Shown here: piece by piece, positions 1-9,486 of the stretch
Layout of the letters: the number at the start of each line of letters is the position of its first letter
Position numbering within the stretch: position 1 is the stretch's first letter
NCBI RefSeq assembly: GCF_005116735.1
Contig: NZ_SWDB01000014.1
Span: 44,205 to 108,204, forward strand
Source of the DNA: Thalassotalea mangrovi
Lineage (GTDB): Bacteria; Pseudomonadota; Gammaproteobacteria; Enterobacterales; Alteromonadaceae
Length of the DNA: 64,000 bases
Reading direction: 5' to 3'
The notes under the pieces: generated by a model
Database searches by the model: none
What the model saw: only the letters and a program-made list of their open reading frames with translations
What the model was told of the DNA's origin: nothing
Position numbers and translations under genes: made by a program

Positions 1-1
1 A

Positions 2-43
2 CCACTGATTAAAGAAGTTGCAGCCAAGCACTCTGAACAATAA
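2..43 (+). CDS. grxD: C-terminal end of monothiol glutaredoxin (Grx4), 5' end outside window
   Basis: Only the last 13 codons are present, reading PLIKEVAAKHSEQ and then TAA. This resembles the end of E. coli GrxD (LQQLIKETAAKYKSEE), the monothiol glutaredoxin that binds a 2Fe-2S cluster with glutathione. RNase T lies close by, as it does in E. coli near grxD, which supports the call. The active-site CGFS motif would lie outside the window, so the identification rests on a short tail and on gene order. Confidence 0.55.
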   Translation, partial: PLIKEVAAKHSEQ

Positions 44-146
44 TCGAATTTTCTAATCGTGCTGCTATGGCGCGATTGGCTGAAGGTAAAAAACTGCCCT
101 CAGCACACTTTTTAAAATAACTATGTGTTAATAAATGGAGAACAAC

Positions 147-752
147 ATGAGTGTATTAGTAGGTCGTCCTGCTCCTGATTTCACTGCTGCAGCTGTATTA
201 GGTAACGGCGAAATCGTAGATAACTTCAACCTTACCGAAACCATCAAAGGTAAAAAAGCGGTAATCTTCTTCTACCCACTAGACTTCACTTTCGTTTGTC
301 CGTCTGAGCTGATTGCTTTTGACAAGCGTTTTGAAGAATTCCAAAGCCGTGGTGTTGAAGTTATCGGTGTTTCTATCGATTCTCAATTCAGCCACAACGC
401 ATGGCGTAACACCCCAGTAAACGAAGGCGGTATCGGTCCGGTTAAATACCCATTGGTTGCTGATGTTAAGCACGAAATCTGTCAGGCATATGATGTAGAG
501 CACCCTGAAGCTGGCGTTGCTTTCCGTGGTTCATTCCTGATCGACGAAGAAGGTAACGTTCGTCACCAGGTAGTAAACGATCTGCCTTTAGGTCGTAACA
601 TCGATGAAATGTTACGTATGATCGACGCATTACAGTTCCACTCAGAGCACGGCGAAGTTTGTCCTGCAGGCTGGAACAAAGGTGATGCTGGTATGACGGC
701 TTCCCCTGATGGTGTTGCTTCTTACCTGTCCAGCAATGCTGACAACTTATAA
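147..752 (+). CDS. 2-Cys peroxiredoxin (AhpC/TSA, Prx1 type)
   Basis: A 201-residue thiol peroxidase that would reduce hydrogen peroxide and organic peroxides in the cytoplasm. The peroxidatic cysteine sits in FTFVCPSE near residue 50. The resolving cysteine is in the C-terminal EVCPAGW motif near residue 170, the arrangement of typical 2-Cys Prx1/AhpC proteins. The ATG at 147 is preferred over an in-frame ATG at 135 because GGAG just after position 136 is a well-spaced ribosome binding site for it. No ahpF-type reductase is adjacent, so thioredoxin is the likely reductant. The gene follows the grxD end and is closed by a strong terminator. Confidence 0.95.
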   Translation: MSVLVGRPAPDFTAAAVLGNGEIVDNFNLTETIKGKKAVIFFYPLDFTFVCPSELIAFDKRFEEFQSRGVEVIGVSIDSQFSHNAWRNTPVNEGGIGPVKYPLVADVKHEICQAYDVEHPEAGVAFRGSFLIDEEGNVRHQVVNDLPLGRNIDEMLRMIDALQFHSEHGEVCPAGWNKGDAGMTASPDGVASYLSSNADNL

Positions 753-772
753 TTTCGTTTAGCTAAGCGAAT

Positions 773-803
773 AAAAAAAGCTGCCTCAGGCAGCTTTTTT
801 TTT
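773..803 (+). terminator. Rho-independent terminator after the peroxiredoxin gene
   Basis: AAAGCTGCCT and its complement AGGCAGCTTT form a near-perfect stem with almost no loop, followed by a long T run. It lies about 20 bases after the peroxiredoxin stop. Confidence 0.9.
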
Positions 804-896
804 GGGATTTTTTTTCAATCAAATTAAACAGTTCGATAAATTCTACTACGCTTAAGTGAGGCAATATTTTTAATAGCTTTTCAAGGAAGAACGGCG

Positions 897-1250
897 ATGC
901 TTTCGTCATTGAAGGAAAATCCCCCGATTTTACCTCTGCTGCTGTTAAGCGGCACACTTATCATTTTCTCAGAACAGGCAATTATCCATGGGTTAGGGTT
1001 GGCTTTATACCTTGTTTTTTTCTGGGCTGGCCTGAAGTATTTAAATAACCAGGCGATAAAACCAAAGCGACTATTGCTTAGTGCTGCTCAGCGAGTCAAA
1101 CCCAGTGTTAGGCTGGCAAGATTATCGTTGTTTCTGTTAATTGCGATAGAATCCGGTCGTTATTTTCCCGAGCAGTCGGCAGTTGCCATTGCGTTATTTG
1201 CGATACTTCTGACATTTCGCGAGTGGTTGGGATTACGCAACCGATATTAA
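897..1250 (+). CDS. Small inner-membrane protein of unknown function
   Basis: A 117-residue protein I do not recognise. It has about four hydrophobic stretches (around residues 10-25, 32-47, 76-86 and 92-106) and a basic loop with KPKR and [11 protein letters not shown] between the second and third, so an integral membrane protein with a cytoplasmic basic loop is likely. The AAGGAAGA box at 883-890 is well placed for the ATG at 897. The stop codon overlaps the stop codon of rnt on the other strand, so the two genes converge with no spacer. Confidence 0.7.
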   Translation: MLSSLKENPPILPLLLLSGTLIIFSEQAIIHGLGLALYLVFFWAGLKYLNNQAIKPKRLLLSAAQRVKPSVRLARLSLFLLIAIESGRYFPEQSAVAIALFAILLTFREWLGLRNRY

Positions 1251-1939
1251 CCCGAGATGTTATTCGCTGTAGGATTAGCTTCTGCTTCCTCAGCAGCTTC
1301 GTCAGTTTCAGCGAGCGGCCAGCCTCCCAGTTGTTGCCATTTATTGACAATATAACAGAACAGGTCTGCCGTTTTCTCAGTATCATACAAGGCTGAATGA
1401 GCTTCGCGGTTATCAAAGCCAAGGTTTGCTGCGACTGCGGCCTTAGCGAGCACCGTTTGCCCCAGGGCCAGACCCGATAGGGTGGCAGTATCAAACGTTA
1501 CAAACGGATGAAAAGGACTGCGTTTTATTTGTGAGCGCTCTGTCGCGGCATTGACAAACCCCAAATCAAATGCCGCATTGTGAGCAACCATGATGGCACG
1601 TTGACAACCAGCTGCTTTCATCGCTTTACGAACGGCTTTAAAAATAGCCTTTAGGGCTACGTCTTCATCAACCGCACCACGCAATGGATTAGTCGGATCG
1701 ATACCGGTAAACTCCAGTGCTGCTGGCTCAAGGTTTGCTCCTTCAAAAGGATTGACATGAAAATGTAGGGTTTCTTTAAGCGATAACAGCCCCGTGGTTT
1801 CATCCATATGCAGAATGCTGGCGGCAATTTCCAACAAGGCATCGGTTGTTGCATTAAATCCTGCGGTTTCTACATCAACTACAACCGGGAAATAGCCTCG
1901 AAACCGCTGTGCAAACAAAGATTTTTGAGTGTCGCTCAT
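1247..1939 (-). CDS. rnt: Ribonuclease T
   Basis: A 230-residue DEDDh exonuclease that trims the 3' CCA ends of tRNAs and matures stable RNAs. The acidic pair is D22 and E24 in VVDVETAG, the third acidic residue D125 lies in [10 protein letters not shown], and H181 and D186 in [14 protein letters not shown] complete the catalytic set. Length and order match RNase T (about 215 residues in E. coli) with a slightly longer acidic C-terminal tail. It converges with the small membrane-protein gene, sharing four bases at the stops. Confidence 0.96.
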   Translation of the reverse strand: MSDTQKSLFAQRFRGYFPVVVDVETAGFNATTDALLEIAASILHMDETTGLLSLKETLHFHVNPFEGANLEPAALEFTGIDPTNPLRGAVDEDVALKAIFKAVRKAMKAAGCQRAIMVAHNAAFDLGFVNAATERSQIKRSPFHPFVTFDTATLSGLALGQTVLAKAAVAANLGFDNREAHSALYDTEKTADLFCYIVNKWQQLGGWPLAETDEAAEEAEANPTANNISG

Positions 1940-2002
1940 TACTTACCACATTTTATTCAGCTTATGTTAAGGCGCACAATTATCTCAGAAAAGCAGGGGT
2001 TA

Positions 2003-2131
2003 ATGCCAACGCTTTTGTTGTCCGTGTTGCTGCTATTGCTTGCAACTGTGCACTTCATCTGTAAACTTAGCTGCAAGGTTTCAGGGCGATTTCATATTGA
2101 GTATCGCAGCGGTGAAACATTGGAAAATTAA
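2003..2131 (+). CDS. Possible 42-residue single-pass membrane peptide
   Basis: A short reading frame starting MPTLLLSVLLLLLATVHF and ending about 15 bases before the M1 aminopeptidase start. AGGGG at 1995-1999 is suitably spaced from the ATG at 2003. One hydrophobic helix is followed by a cysteine-bearing, basic tail. It would be co-transcribed with the peptidase. I know no family for it; an upstream in-frame ATG at 1964 is possible but has no ribosome binding site. The evidence is spacing and composition only. Confidence 0.4.
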   Translation: MPTLLLSVLLLLLATVHFICKLSCKVSGRFHIEYRSGETLEN

Positions 2132-2145
2132 GGATTGAATGAAAC

Positions 2146-4014
2146 ATGTGGTTTTTTAATACCCAAGTGCGCAAACAGGTATTGATGACGGTAGCGGCGT
2201 TTTTGATGCTCAGCCAACCATCAATGGCGAAAGTTGACGATAATCTGACCTATGCAAATTATGATCAGGTTAAAGTCAGTCACCTACATCTTGATCTTGA
2301 CGTCGATTTTCAGCAAAAGGCGTTGGTTGGCTCGGCGGAACTGACATTAGACTGGAGTGACAGTGGAGCGAAAACCATTTATCTCGATACCCGGGATTTG
2401 GTCATCGCCGCCGTTAAAGCACAGCAGGGCGATGGAGAATGGCAGAAAGTGTCATTTACCCTAGGCAAGCGTGATGACGTGATGGGTTCTAAACTGACCA
2501 TAAAGCCAACGTTTCAGGCTGATAAATTGCTGGTAAAGTATCAGTCTCAACCTCAGGCATCAGGTCTGCAATGGTTAACGCCTGAGCAAACGGCCGGCAA
2601 AAAACATCCCTTTATGTTCAGCCAGAACCAGGCGATTCATGCCCGCAGCTGGATCCCGATTCAGGACACACCGGCGGTGCGGATGACATATACCGCGCAA
2701 ATCAATACCGACAAGTCATTACTGGCAGTGATGAGTGCCAATAATGAGCCAGGTACCGAGCGTGACGGTGACTATCAATTTACGATGCCACAGGCGATTC
2801 CACCTTACTTAATTGCCATCGCCGCAGGTGATTTACACTTTAAAGCGATGAGTGAACAAACCGGGGTTTACGCGGAAAAATATATTCTTGATGCTTCGGC
2901 TGAAGAGTTTAATGATACCCAGGCGATGATCACCGCATCAGAAAAATTATACGGCGAATATCGTTGGGGGCGTTATGACTTATTGATGCTACCACCCAGT
3001 TTTCCGTTTGGCGGCATGGAAAATCCACGCTTGTCATTTATCACCCCAACCGTCGTGGCCGGCGACAAATCACTGGTTAATCTGATTGCCCATGAATTGG
3101 CTCACTCCTGGTCAGGTAATCTGGTTACCAATGCCACATGGCGTGATCTCTGGCTTAACGAAGGCTTCACCTCATATGTGGAAAATCGCATTATGGAAGT
3201 GGTGTTTTCCACCGAGCGCGCTGTAATGGAGCAGGTACTAGGGGTTGCCAGTCTGAAAGGTGATTTAGAATCCCTGCCTGCTGATGATTCCATTCTTTAT
3301 CTGGACTTAAAAGGGCGCGACCCGGATGCTGCATTTTCTGACGTTCCTTATGTCAAAGGCCAGCTATTCCTGATGTTTTTAGAGCAACGTTTCGGTCGTG
3401 AGCGTTTTGATCCCTTCGTACTGGCGTACTTTAACCATTTTAGTTTTCAAAGCATTGGTACAGAAGATTTTCTCCAGTATTTATATAACAACCTGATCAA
3501 TAAATACCCGGGTATTGTCAGTAAAGCGGAAGTCGAAGAGTGGGTGTTTGGTAAAGGCCTGCCAGAGAACGCGCCGCAGCCAGAATCGGACGTGTTCAGC
3601 AAAGTGGCGAATCAGTCTGCAGCCTGGCAACAGGGTGAAAAATCCCTAAAGGATATGCCAACCGATAACTGGACCGTTCACGAGTGGCTTTATTTTATCA
3701 ATGAATTGCCCCGCGATCTTGACCGGAAAAAAATGCAGGAGTTGGACAAGGCGTTTGATTTAACCCACAGCCAGAATGCGGAAATCGCTCATGCCTGGTA
3801 CTTGCTGGCGTTGCACAATAACTATAACGTTATCAAACCTGAACTTGAAAAATACCTGATAAATATCGGTCGTCGTAAGCTTATCGTGCCTCTGTATATG
3901 AAACTAGCGGAATCCGATGCAGGGCTTGCCTGGGTTAAACCGGTGTACGAAAAAGCTCGCCCTGGATATCATCCGTTGGCGCAGGGTACCGTCGATGAGA
4001 TTTTGAAGAAATAG
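2146..4014 (+). CDS. Secreted M1 family zinc aminopeptidase (leukotriene A4 hydrolase-like)
   Basis: A 622-residue zinc metallopeptidase that would release N-terminal amino acids from peptides. An N-terminal signal peptide ends near PSMAK, suggesting periplasmic or extracellular action. The exopeptidase motif GGMENP is at about residues 289-294, the zinc site HELAH at 316-320 with the third ligand E in WLNEGF about 20 residues later, and PYVKGQLF carries the catalytic tyrosine. The C-terminal third matches the helical Leuk-A4-hydro_C region. It resembles the cold-adapted aminopeptidase ColAP type of Colwellia. A bidirectional terminator follows. Confidence 0.93.
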   Translation: MWFFNTQVRKQVLMTVAAFLMLSQPSMAKVDDNLTYANYDQVKVSHLHLDLDVDFQQKALVGSAELTLDWSDSGAKTIYLDTRDLVIAAVKAQQGDGEWQKVSFTLGKRDDVMGSKLTIKPTFQADKLLVKYQSQPQASGLQWLTPEQTAGKKHPFMFSQNQAIHARSWIPIQDTPAVRMTYTAQINTDKSLLAVMSANNEPGTERDGDYQFTMPQAIPPYLIAIAAGDLHFKAMSEQTGVYAEKYILDASAEEFNDTQAMITASEKLYGEYRWGRYDLLMLPPSFPFGGMENPRLSFITPTVVAGDKSLVNLIAHELAHSWSGNLVTNATWRDLWLNEGFTSYVENRIMEVVFSTERAVMEQVLGVASLKGDLESLPADDSILYLDLKGRDPDAAFSDVPYVKGQLFLMFLEQRFGRERFDPFVLAYFNHFSFQSIGTEDFLQYLYNNLINKYPGIVSKAEVEEWVFGKGLPENAPQPESDVFSKVANQSAAWQQGEKSLKDMPTDNWTVHEWLYFINELPRDLDRKKMQELDKAFDLTHSQNAEIAHAWYLLALHNNYNVIKPELEKYLINIGRRKLIVPLYMKLAESDAGLAWVKPVYEKARPGYHPLAQGTVDEILKK

Positions 4015-4033
4015 ATTGAGAGCTTGATTTCTA

Positions 4034-4076
4034 TAAAAAAAGCCCGTCTTCACATGCGTGAAAACGGGCTTTTTAT
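4034..4076. terminator. Bidirectional terminator between convergent genes
   Basis: AAAAAAGCCCGT and ACGGGCTTTTT form the stem, extended by TCAC/GTGA around a short loop. A runs on the left and T runs on the right let it serve both the M1 peptidase (+) and the OmpA-type lipoprotein gene (-). Confidence 0.9.
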
Positions 4077-4099
4077 TTTATCTAGGTTGTCTAGATTAA

Positions 4100-4765
4100 T
4101 TAAGCAGCAGGTACGATAAATAGCTCTACACGTCTGTTTAACGCGCGACCATTCGCATATTTATTGTCTGCCAGTGGCTGGTTTTCGCCCATACCAAGAG
4201 AAACGATACGGTTGGCGGCGACACCAAGAACTCGCATTTCGGTTGCCACAGCGGCAGCACGTCTTACCGATAATCCCTGGTTGTAGTCGGCGTTACCAAC
4301 GCTGTCAGTGTGACCGACAACCTGGATGCGGGTGTTATCGTTTTGCTTTAACACTTCGGCAATCGCATCAAGGGTATTAACAAATCCAGGGTTAACCTGA
4401 CTTTCATTGTTCGCAAAGGTAATGTTAGATGGCATGATTAGCTTAATCGAACCGTCGTGCTGGCGCACCACTTTAACGCCTGAGTTTTGCAGTTTCTGAC
4501 GTAAAATGGCTTCTTGCTGATCCATGTTATAGCCAATACCAGCACCAATTGCAGAACCGACCACACCACCAATGGCTGCTGATTCTTTGTTATCACCAAT
4601 TGCTACACCAATCAGAGAACCAGCAACGGCACCGACCGTAGTGCCGACGGTAGTATTAGACACTTTTTCTTCCCCGCTGTATGGGTCAACCGTTGTTACA
4701 CAACCAGCAAGAATCGTTGTTGCTAAGGCCAGAGATAATGCAGACGCTTTCATGGTTTTTTCCAT
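4100..4765 (-). CDS. OmpA-family outer-membrane lipoprotein with glycine zipper
   Basis: A 221-residue lipoprotein. The signal sequence ends in the lipobox LAGC (Cys at about residue 22), so it should be acylated and placed in the outer membrane. Residues about 40-80 are a Gly/Ala-rich zipper (TVGAVAGSLIGVAIG). The C-terminal half is an OmpA-like peptidoglycan-binding domain with VVGHTDSVG, LSVRRAAAVA and NRRVELFI. It is close to E. coli YiaD. AAGGA upstream favours the first ATG (MEKTMKAS). The role is likely envelope anchoring to peptidoglycan. Confidence 0.9.
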   Translation of the reverse strand: MEKTMKASALSLALATTILAGCVTTVDPYSGEEKVSNTTVGTTVGAVAGSLIGVAIGDNKESAAIGGVVGSAIGAGIGYNMDQQEAILRQKLQNSGVKVVRQHDGSIKLIMPSNITFANNESQVNPGFVNTLDAIAEVLKQNDNTRIQVVGHTDSVGNADYNQGLSVRRAAAVATEMRVLGVAANRIVSLGMGENQPLADNKYANGRALNRRVELFIVPAA

Positions 4766-4876
4766 GGTTTATTCCTTTTTTAAAACAGATAAAACTGACC
4801 GCCCGGTGTTAATCAGGCAGATGAAATGTATGTGGGGGCAGGGTAGTTTGTGCCTCTAATCGGGCATCGTATTGAG

Positions 4877-5224
4877 TTATTGGCTTACCAGCACATCGAC
4901 TTCGCGATGATTTTCCTGAAGCGAATCAATGATGACCCGGTAAGATTTTTCGTCCCAGGCGTATTTTAATTCGAGACGACCATAAACGGTTTTCTCGGAC
5001 GTGGGTTGACCGAGCTGATCGTTGTAGAAAGACTTGATCTCGGCTTCACTCAATTGACTGAAAAAGGTCAAAATCGCAGGAAAATCATCATCATATCGAG
5101 AAAAAACCTGAGCGTCAGCGGTTAGCGGGATTTCCGCGACGGCTTCCGTGTTCTCACCAGATTCGGCCAATGCCAGGGAAGAGGTTAGCAGGAGTGGTAA
5201 AAGTACAAAAATTCTTTTTAGCAT
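4877..5224 (-). CDS. Small secreted protein of unknown function
   Basis: A 115-residue protein with a clear signal peptide (MLKRIFVLLPLLLTSSLALAES), so it is exported. The mature part is about 95 residues, acidic, with alternating short beta-like segments (GRLELKYAWDEKSYRVIIDS) and no cysteine after processing. I do not recognise the family. It follows the OmpA-type lipoprotein promoter region in the same orientation, separated by about 110 bases. Confidence 0.7.
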   Translation of the reverse strand: MLKRIFVLLPLLLTSSLALAESGENTEAVAEIPLTADAQVFSRYDDDFPAILTFFSQLSEAEIKSFYNDQLGQPTSEKTVYGRLELKYAWDEKSYRVIIDSLQENHREVDVLVSQ

Positions 5225-5438
5225 TATAAAATCACTGTTACTTTACGAATATCTTCGCCCCACAATTTATGATGTTCCCCGTGCACCGTCAAGTAAATTC
5301 CGAAACTGTATCTTTTTTCAGCCCGGTATTGCGCTATCTTTTTTTGTGACTTGAGCCGGTAATTTGCTTGCTATTCCCGGCAAATCACGAGTACACTCGG
5401 CGATCAATTAAGATAATCAATTAAATCAGGGAGTAACT

Positions 5439-6305
5439 GTGAAGCACGTAGCTATATTGTCGATGGCTAACCTGGATGATTTCGAAGTATATGACGAGTT
5501 ACTAGATGAACCGTTTCTTAACGCAGGATGGCAAACTCATACGGTTGACTGGCACGACAAGAACATCAACTGGTCGAAATTTGATGTCGTCCTGATCCGC
5601 AGTCCCTGGGATTATCAACAATACGAACAGGAGTTTATCGACGTACTCGAGACCATCGAAGCATCAAGCGCTCGTTTGGAAAACGATATGACTACCGTAC
5701 GTTGGAACATCAATAAGAAGTATCTGGCTGAGCTTCAACAAAAACACGTGGCCATCGTGCCGACGTTATGGAAAGATACATTTATTGCTGATGAAGTTGC
5801 CTCGTACTTCGATCATTTTAATGCGGATCAAATCGTGATCAAGCCATGTGTGAGTGCCAATGCGGATAATACCTTCTGGCTGCACAAAGACACAGCGTCG
5901 GCAGCTATTGGGGATCTTGAAGTTGCATTTGCAAACGGCGACTTTATGGTTCAACCCTTTATGGAATCCGTGATCGATGAAGGGGAATATTCCTGTTTCT
6001 ATTTTAATGGTCAGTACAGCCACAGTATTTTGAAAACCCCAAAAGCCAATGATTTCCGGGTTCAGGAAGAACATGGTGGACGCCTGAAGTTGGTTGAACC
6101 AGAGGCGTCGTTGCTGGCACATGCACAGCAAGCATTGCTGCAATTACCTTCAATCCCCATGTACGCACGTCTTGACTTTGTCCGTTATCGCCAGGGGTTT
6201 GCGATGATGGAGGCAGAGCTCATTGAGCCGTCACTATATTTCAATATGGATCCGCATTCGCCGCAGCGCTTTGTCGACTGCTTTATTGAGCGCCTGGGTC
6301 AATAA
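5439..6305 (+). CDS. ATP-grasp domain enzyme (RimK / DcsG-like)
   Basis: A 288-residue cytoplasmic protein of the ATP-grasp superfamily, which couples ATP hydrolysis to ligation of a carboxylate with an amine. Visible features are the N-terminal pre-ATP-grasp domain with DVVLIRSPWDY, the nucleotide-binding lysine region DQIVIKPCVSAN, FMVQPFMES and the metal-binding end YARLDFVRY...MEAELIEPSLYFNM. It is like the proteins annotated as prokaryotic glutathione synthetase ATP-grasp or cycloserine-type ligases; the substrate is unknown. The start is GTG at 5439, directed by AGGGAG. No partner gene is adjacent. Confidence 0.82.
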   Translation: MKHVAILSMANLDDFEVYDELLDEPFLNAGWQTHTVDWHDKNINWSKFDVVLIRSPWDYQQYEQEFIDVLETIEASSARLENDMTTVRWNINKKYLAELQQKHVAIVPTLWKDTFIADEVASYFDHFNADQIVIKPCVSANADNTFWLHKDTASAAIGDLEVAFANGDFMVQPFMESVIDEGEYSCFYFNGQYSHSILKTPKANDFRVQEEHGGRLKLVEPEASLLAHAQQALLQLPSIPMYARLDFVRYRQGFAMMEAELIEPSLYFNMDPHSPQRFVDCFIERLGQ

Positions 6306-6384
6306 CGTAAGTGGTTGCTGGTTATCTGCCCCTGATTAGGGCAGGCGTTAAATAATCGTTTTATCGCCAGCAACTAATTGTTAA

Positions 6385-6987
6385 TTAATCGGGTTTTTCC
6401 TGGTGTTTGATAACCATTGCCAGCAAAAATGCTGCAATCACGCCACCTAAAGCGCCATATAAGTGAGCATCGACAGCCACGTTTGCCCCGATCATTTCTT
6501 CCATTTCGCTACTGGCACCAACGGTTTGCTCATAAAGTATTTTACCGCTGACACCAAGCAATAACAGGTAGCCAGTTTTGTCACCGGTCCTGATATCTGC
6601 AATAGCACCAAACACAAAGATGCCGTGTAATACGCCGGATAGTCCCACGTAGCGCAGCATTTGCGGGTCGAACAGATAAATGCCGATGCTACAGGCCAGT
6701 GCCGAAACGAGGAAGACCGTTATAAATATACCATGGCGGTAATGATCACCATGTAGGGCCCAAAGCATGGTTAGCCCGGCGATATTTAGCAACATGTGAT
6801 TTAGGTTAGTGTGGTCGAAATGCCCGGTTAGTAACCGCCAGTATTGGCCGGCGTTAATCGCATTGCGGTCGTAAATCAGCGAATCAGAGATGGATTCGGG
6901 TAACCAGAATACCGCGATAGAAATGACCAGGGTGATAAGTGGTGTGAGCCAGGCAGAGGTTTGCCACGGTAAAGATAACTTCAACAT
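6385..6987 (-). CDS. rrtA: Rhombosortase (rhomboid-family membrane protease)
   Basis: A 200-residue integral membrane serine protease with six or so hydrophobic segments. The nucleophile is S117 in GLSGVLHG, the base is H175 in DAHLYGALGG, and HTNLNHMLLN (residues 59-68) matches the rhomboid HxxxN-type loop. The GLSGVLHG form and the short length point to the rhombosortase branch, which processes proteins carrying a C-terminal GlyGly-CTERM tag. No protein in this window shows such a tag, so its substrates must be elsewhere. It is divergent from the DTW-domain gene. Confidence 0.85.
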   Translation of the reverse strand: MLKLSLPWQTSAWLTPLITLVISIAVFWLPESISDSLIYDRNAINAGQYWRLLTGHFDHTNLNHMLLNIAGLTMLWALHGDHYRHGIFITVFLVSALACSIGIYLFDPQMLRYVGLSGVLHGIFVFGAIADIRTGDKTGYLLLLGVSGKILYEQTVGASSEMEEMIGANVAVDAHLYGALGGVIAAFLLAMVIKHQEKPD

Positions 6988-7042
6988 AGTGGGAGTTCGC
7001 GCATATAATAGTTTTTATTTTAATTGTGATTGACGATTGCCA

Positions 7043-7642
7043 ATGAGCCGACAGTATTGCATAAGGTGTCAACGACCGCTAGTCACCTGTGTTTGTGAAT
7101 TTACGTCCACCACCGATAACCGGGTAGAAATCCTGCTCCTGCAACACAAGAGTGAAGAGAAACAGGCCAAAGGCACTGCCAGGTTGTTGGCGCTAAGTTT
7201 GCAACATTGCCAGGTATTTGTCGGTGAAAACTTTTCCCAGGATCGTGAACTTAACGCGCTGATAAATGAACCTGGATACCAGACCTGTCTGTTGTATCCA
7301 GGGAAAAATAGTGAAGTGGTGCAACCAAGGCCAGATGAGACATTAACTAAACTGCGTCTCGTGGTGCTCGATGGTACCTGGAAAAAAGCCTATAAAATGT
7401 TGCAGTTATCTACCAACCTTCATGATTTGCCGCAACTCACGTTACCTCAACAATTTACCAGTAATTATCACATTCGCAAACATCACGACCCACGCGGCCT
7501 GTCGACCCTGGAGTCCACTGTCCACGCCCTTGGGATATTAGAAAATAATCCCGATACCTATCGGGGAATATTGAGCGGTTTTAAACAATTTAATGATTTT
7601 CAATTAAGACTTGCGCATACTAACCGGGTTAATAATAAATAG
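7043..7642 (+). CDS. DTW-domain tRNA-uridine aminocarboxypropyltransferase
   Basis: A roughly 199-residue protein. Four cysteines in CIRCQRPLVTCVC at the N-terminus form a probable zinc site, and LVVLDGTWKKA carries the D-x-T-W signature, followed by HDPRGLSTLES. Family members such as E. coli TapT/YfiP add an aminocarboxypropyl group from SAM to a uridine of tRNA (acp3U). The ATG at 7043 is taken; a TTG two codons earlier is also possible and no clear ribosome binding site decides between them. The following gamma-glutamyltransferase gene is only 12 bases away. Confidence 0.88.
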   Translation: MSRQYCIRCQRPLVTCVCEFTSTTDNRVEILLLQHKSEEKQAKGTARLLALSLQHCQVFVGENFSQDRELNALINEPGYQTCLLYPGKNSEVVQPRPDETLTKLRLVVLDGTWKKAYKMLQLSTNLHDLPQLTLPQQFTSNYHIRKHHDPRGLSTLESTVHALGILENNPDTYRGILSGFKQFNDFQLRLAHTNRVNNK

Positions 7643-7654
7643 AAGGATAAACGT

Positions 7655-9415
7655 GTGTTAAATATCCAGAAATTGTCAGCGATGCTGGTCTGTCTCAGCG
7701 TGCTATCAGGCTGTATTCACGATACCTCGATGGCAACACAAAAACGAGAAGAAGGTGAGCCTGAAGCCGCCACCGGCGTGACTGAAAAACAGGTGGTTGA
7801 ATCAAAATCGTTTATGGTAACCGCCGCAAATCCCCTGGCGACCCAGGCCGGATTTAACATTCTTAAGAACGGCGGCAGTGCTGTCGATGCCGCGATTGCC
7901 GTACAGTTGGTACTGAGCCTGGTGGAACCGCAATCGTCCGGTATTGGTGGTGGGGCTTTCATGCTCTACTTTGATAAAGATAAAGGCGAATTGCGTACCT
8001 ACGACGGTCGGGAAATTGCGCCGGCGTCGGCGACTGAGGACATGTTTTTAGATAAGCAGGGTAACGCTGTTCCCTGGATTGAAGCCGTCGTTGGCGGTCG
8101 CAGTGTTGGCGTACCAGGTCTGATTAAAATGATGGAAATGGCGCATCAACAACACGGTAAACTGCCATGGGCAACCCTATTTGAGCAGGCAATTAAACTT
8201 GCGGAACAGGGCTTCATCGTATCTCCGCGACTGGCCAGACTGGTGCAGTTGGAAATAAATCCAGGCCTTACAAAACTAGGCGCCGCGAATCAGTATTTTT
8301 TCCCCAATGGCAAACCGTTACAGGCGGGCATGGTTTTGAAAAATCCGGAATTTGCCCGTGTATTGAGGACCGTGGCGGAGCTGGGTAGCGATGCCTTTTA
8401 CCACGGATGGATTGCCAAGGATATTGCCGCTGCCGTGCAAAATTCTGCAGTGTCACCGGGCGGCCTGTCCGAACAGGATATGGCAAATTATCAAGCCAAA
8501 CAGCGTGATCCGGTGTGTGCGCCATACCGCGCCTATGAGTTATGTAGTATGGCACCACCGAGTTCCGGGGGTATCGCGGTAATGCAGATCCTTGGCCAGC
8601 TACAGCAATTTGACTTAAGCAAACTAAGCGCTGAAGATCCGCAAGCGATCCACTTGTATACCCAGAGTGCCCGTTTAGCCTTTGCGGACAGAAATCGATA
8701 TCTGGCCGATCCGGATTTCGCCAATGTTCCAACATCGCAAATGTTATCGGCAGATTACCTGAATATGCGTGGTGCGTTGATTGATTCTGAAAAAGACATG
8801 GGTAAAGCCAGTCCTGGCGAATTTAAAAACCTGACAAGAGCGAATGATAACGCTTACGAGCTGCCATCAACCACGCACATGAGTATTGTCGATAAAGACG
8901 GTAATGCGGTATCCATGACCGCAACCATTGAAATGGCATTTGGCTCCGGGGTCATGGTGAACGGATTCTTGCTAAACAATCAACTGACCGACTTTTCCCG
9001 TACCCCGGAAGAAAACGGGGTAAAAATTGCAAACCGGGTTGAACCGTTAAAACGCCCGCGCAGCTCGATGGCACCAATGATGGTGTTTAATGGTGATGGT
9101 TCTCTGCGCCTTGTCGTGGGCTCGCCGGGTGGTAGTCGCATCATTAATTACGTATCACAGACGCTAATTGGTGTACTTGACTGGAACATGTCGATTCAGG
9201 AGGCGATTAACATGCCGCGAGTGACCCATCGCAATGACATTACCACCCTGGAAAAAGGCACGAACCTTGAGATGCTTAAACCAGCGCTTGAGGCGATGGG
9301 GCATGAGGTCAGCATTCGCGATTTAAACAGTGGTCTGCATGGCATTGAAGTGTTCGGCAGTAAACTGGTTGGCGGTGCCGACCCCCGTCGCGAAGGCATT
9401 GTCCTCGGCGAGTAA
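7655..9415 (+). CDS. ggt: Gamma-glutamyltransferase
   Basis: A 586-residue enzyme that hydrolyses glutathione and transfers gamma-glutamyl groups in the periplasm. The N-terminal signal ends in LSGC, a lipobox, so this copy may be membrane-anchored. The proenzyme would cleave itself before the catalytic threonine in STTHMSIVDKDGNAVS (first T at about residue 406), as in E. coli GGT. The substrate-binding PLKRPRSSMAPMMV and GSPGGSRIINYV motifs are present. Start is GTG at 7655 after AGAAGGA. It is closed by a terminator. Confidence 0.95.
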   Translation: MLNIQKLSAMLVCLSVLSGCIHDTSMATQKREEGEPEAATGVTEKQVVESKSFMVTAANPLATQAGFNILKNGGSAVDAAIAVQLVLSLVEPQSSGIGGGAFMLYFDKDKGELRTYDGREIAPASATEDMFLDKQGNAVPWIEAVVGGRSVGVPGLIKMMEMAHQQHGKLPWATLFEQAIKLAEQGFIVSPRLARLVQLEINPGLTKLGAANQYFFPNGKPLQAGMVLKNPEFARVLRTVAELGSDAFYHGWIAKDIAAAVQNSAVSPGGLSEQDMANYQAKQRDPVCAPYRAYELCSMAPPSSGGIAVMQILGQLQQFDLSKLSAEDPQAIHLYTQSARLAFADRNRYLADPDFANVPTSQMLSADYLNMRGALIDSEKDMGKASPGEFKNLTRANDNAYELPSTTHMSIVDKDGNAVSMTATIEMAFGSGVMVNGFLLNNQLTDFSRTPEENGVKIANRVEPLKRPRSSMAPMMVFNGDGSLRLVVGSPGGSRIINYVSQTLIGVLDWNMSIQEAINMPRVTHRNDITTLEKGTNLEMLKPALEAMGHEVSIRDLNSGLHGIEVFGSKLVGGADPRREGIVLGE

Positions 9416-9435
9416 TAACAACTCCCCCTCAAATT

Positions 9436-9468
9436 AAAAAAAATCCCTGCAACCGCAGGGACTTTTTA
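9436..9468 (+). terminator. Terminator after ggt
   Basis: AAATCCCTGC and GCAGGGACTTTTT form a short GC stem with an AACC loop and a T run, about 20 bases after the ggt stop. Confidence 0.85.
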
Positions 9469-9486
9469 TCCCCCCGGGATTATACA

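Noticed and set aside
31-120. Protein-like frame SNRAAMARLAEGKKLPSAHFLK between grxD and the peroxiredoxin
   Set aside because: It has coding-like composition but no start codon with a ribosome binding site, and its frame differs from that of grxD. It could be a remnant, but the evidence is too weak to list.
6326-6344. CTGCCC / GGGCAG hairpin between the ATP-grasp and rhombosortase genes
   Set aside because: The stem is only six base pairs and no T run follows on either strand, so a terminator call is not supported.
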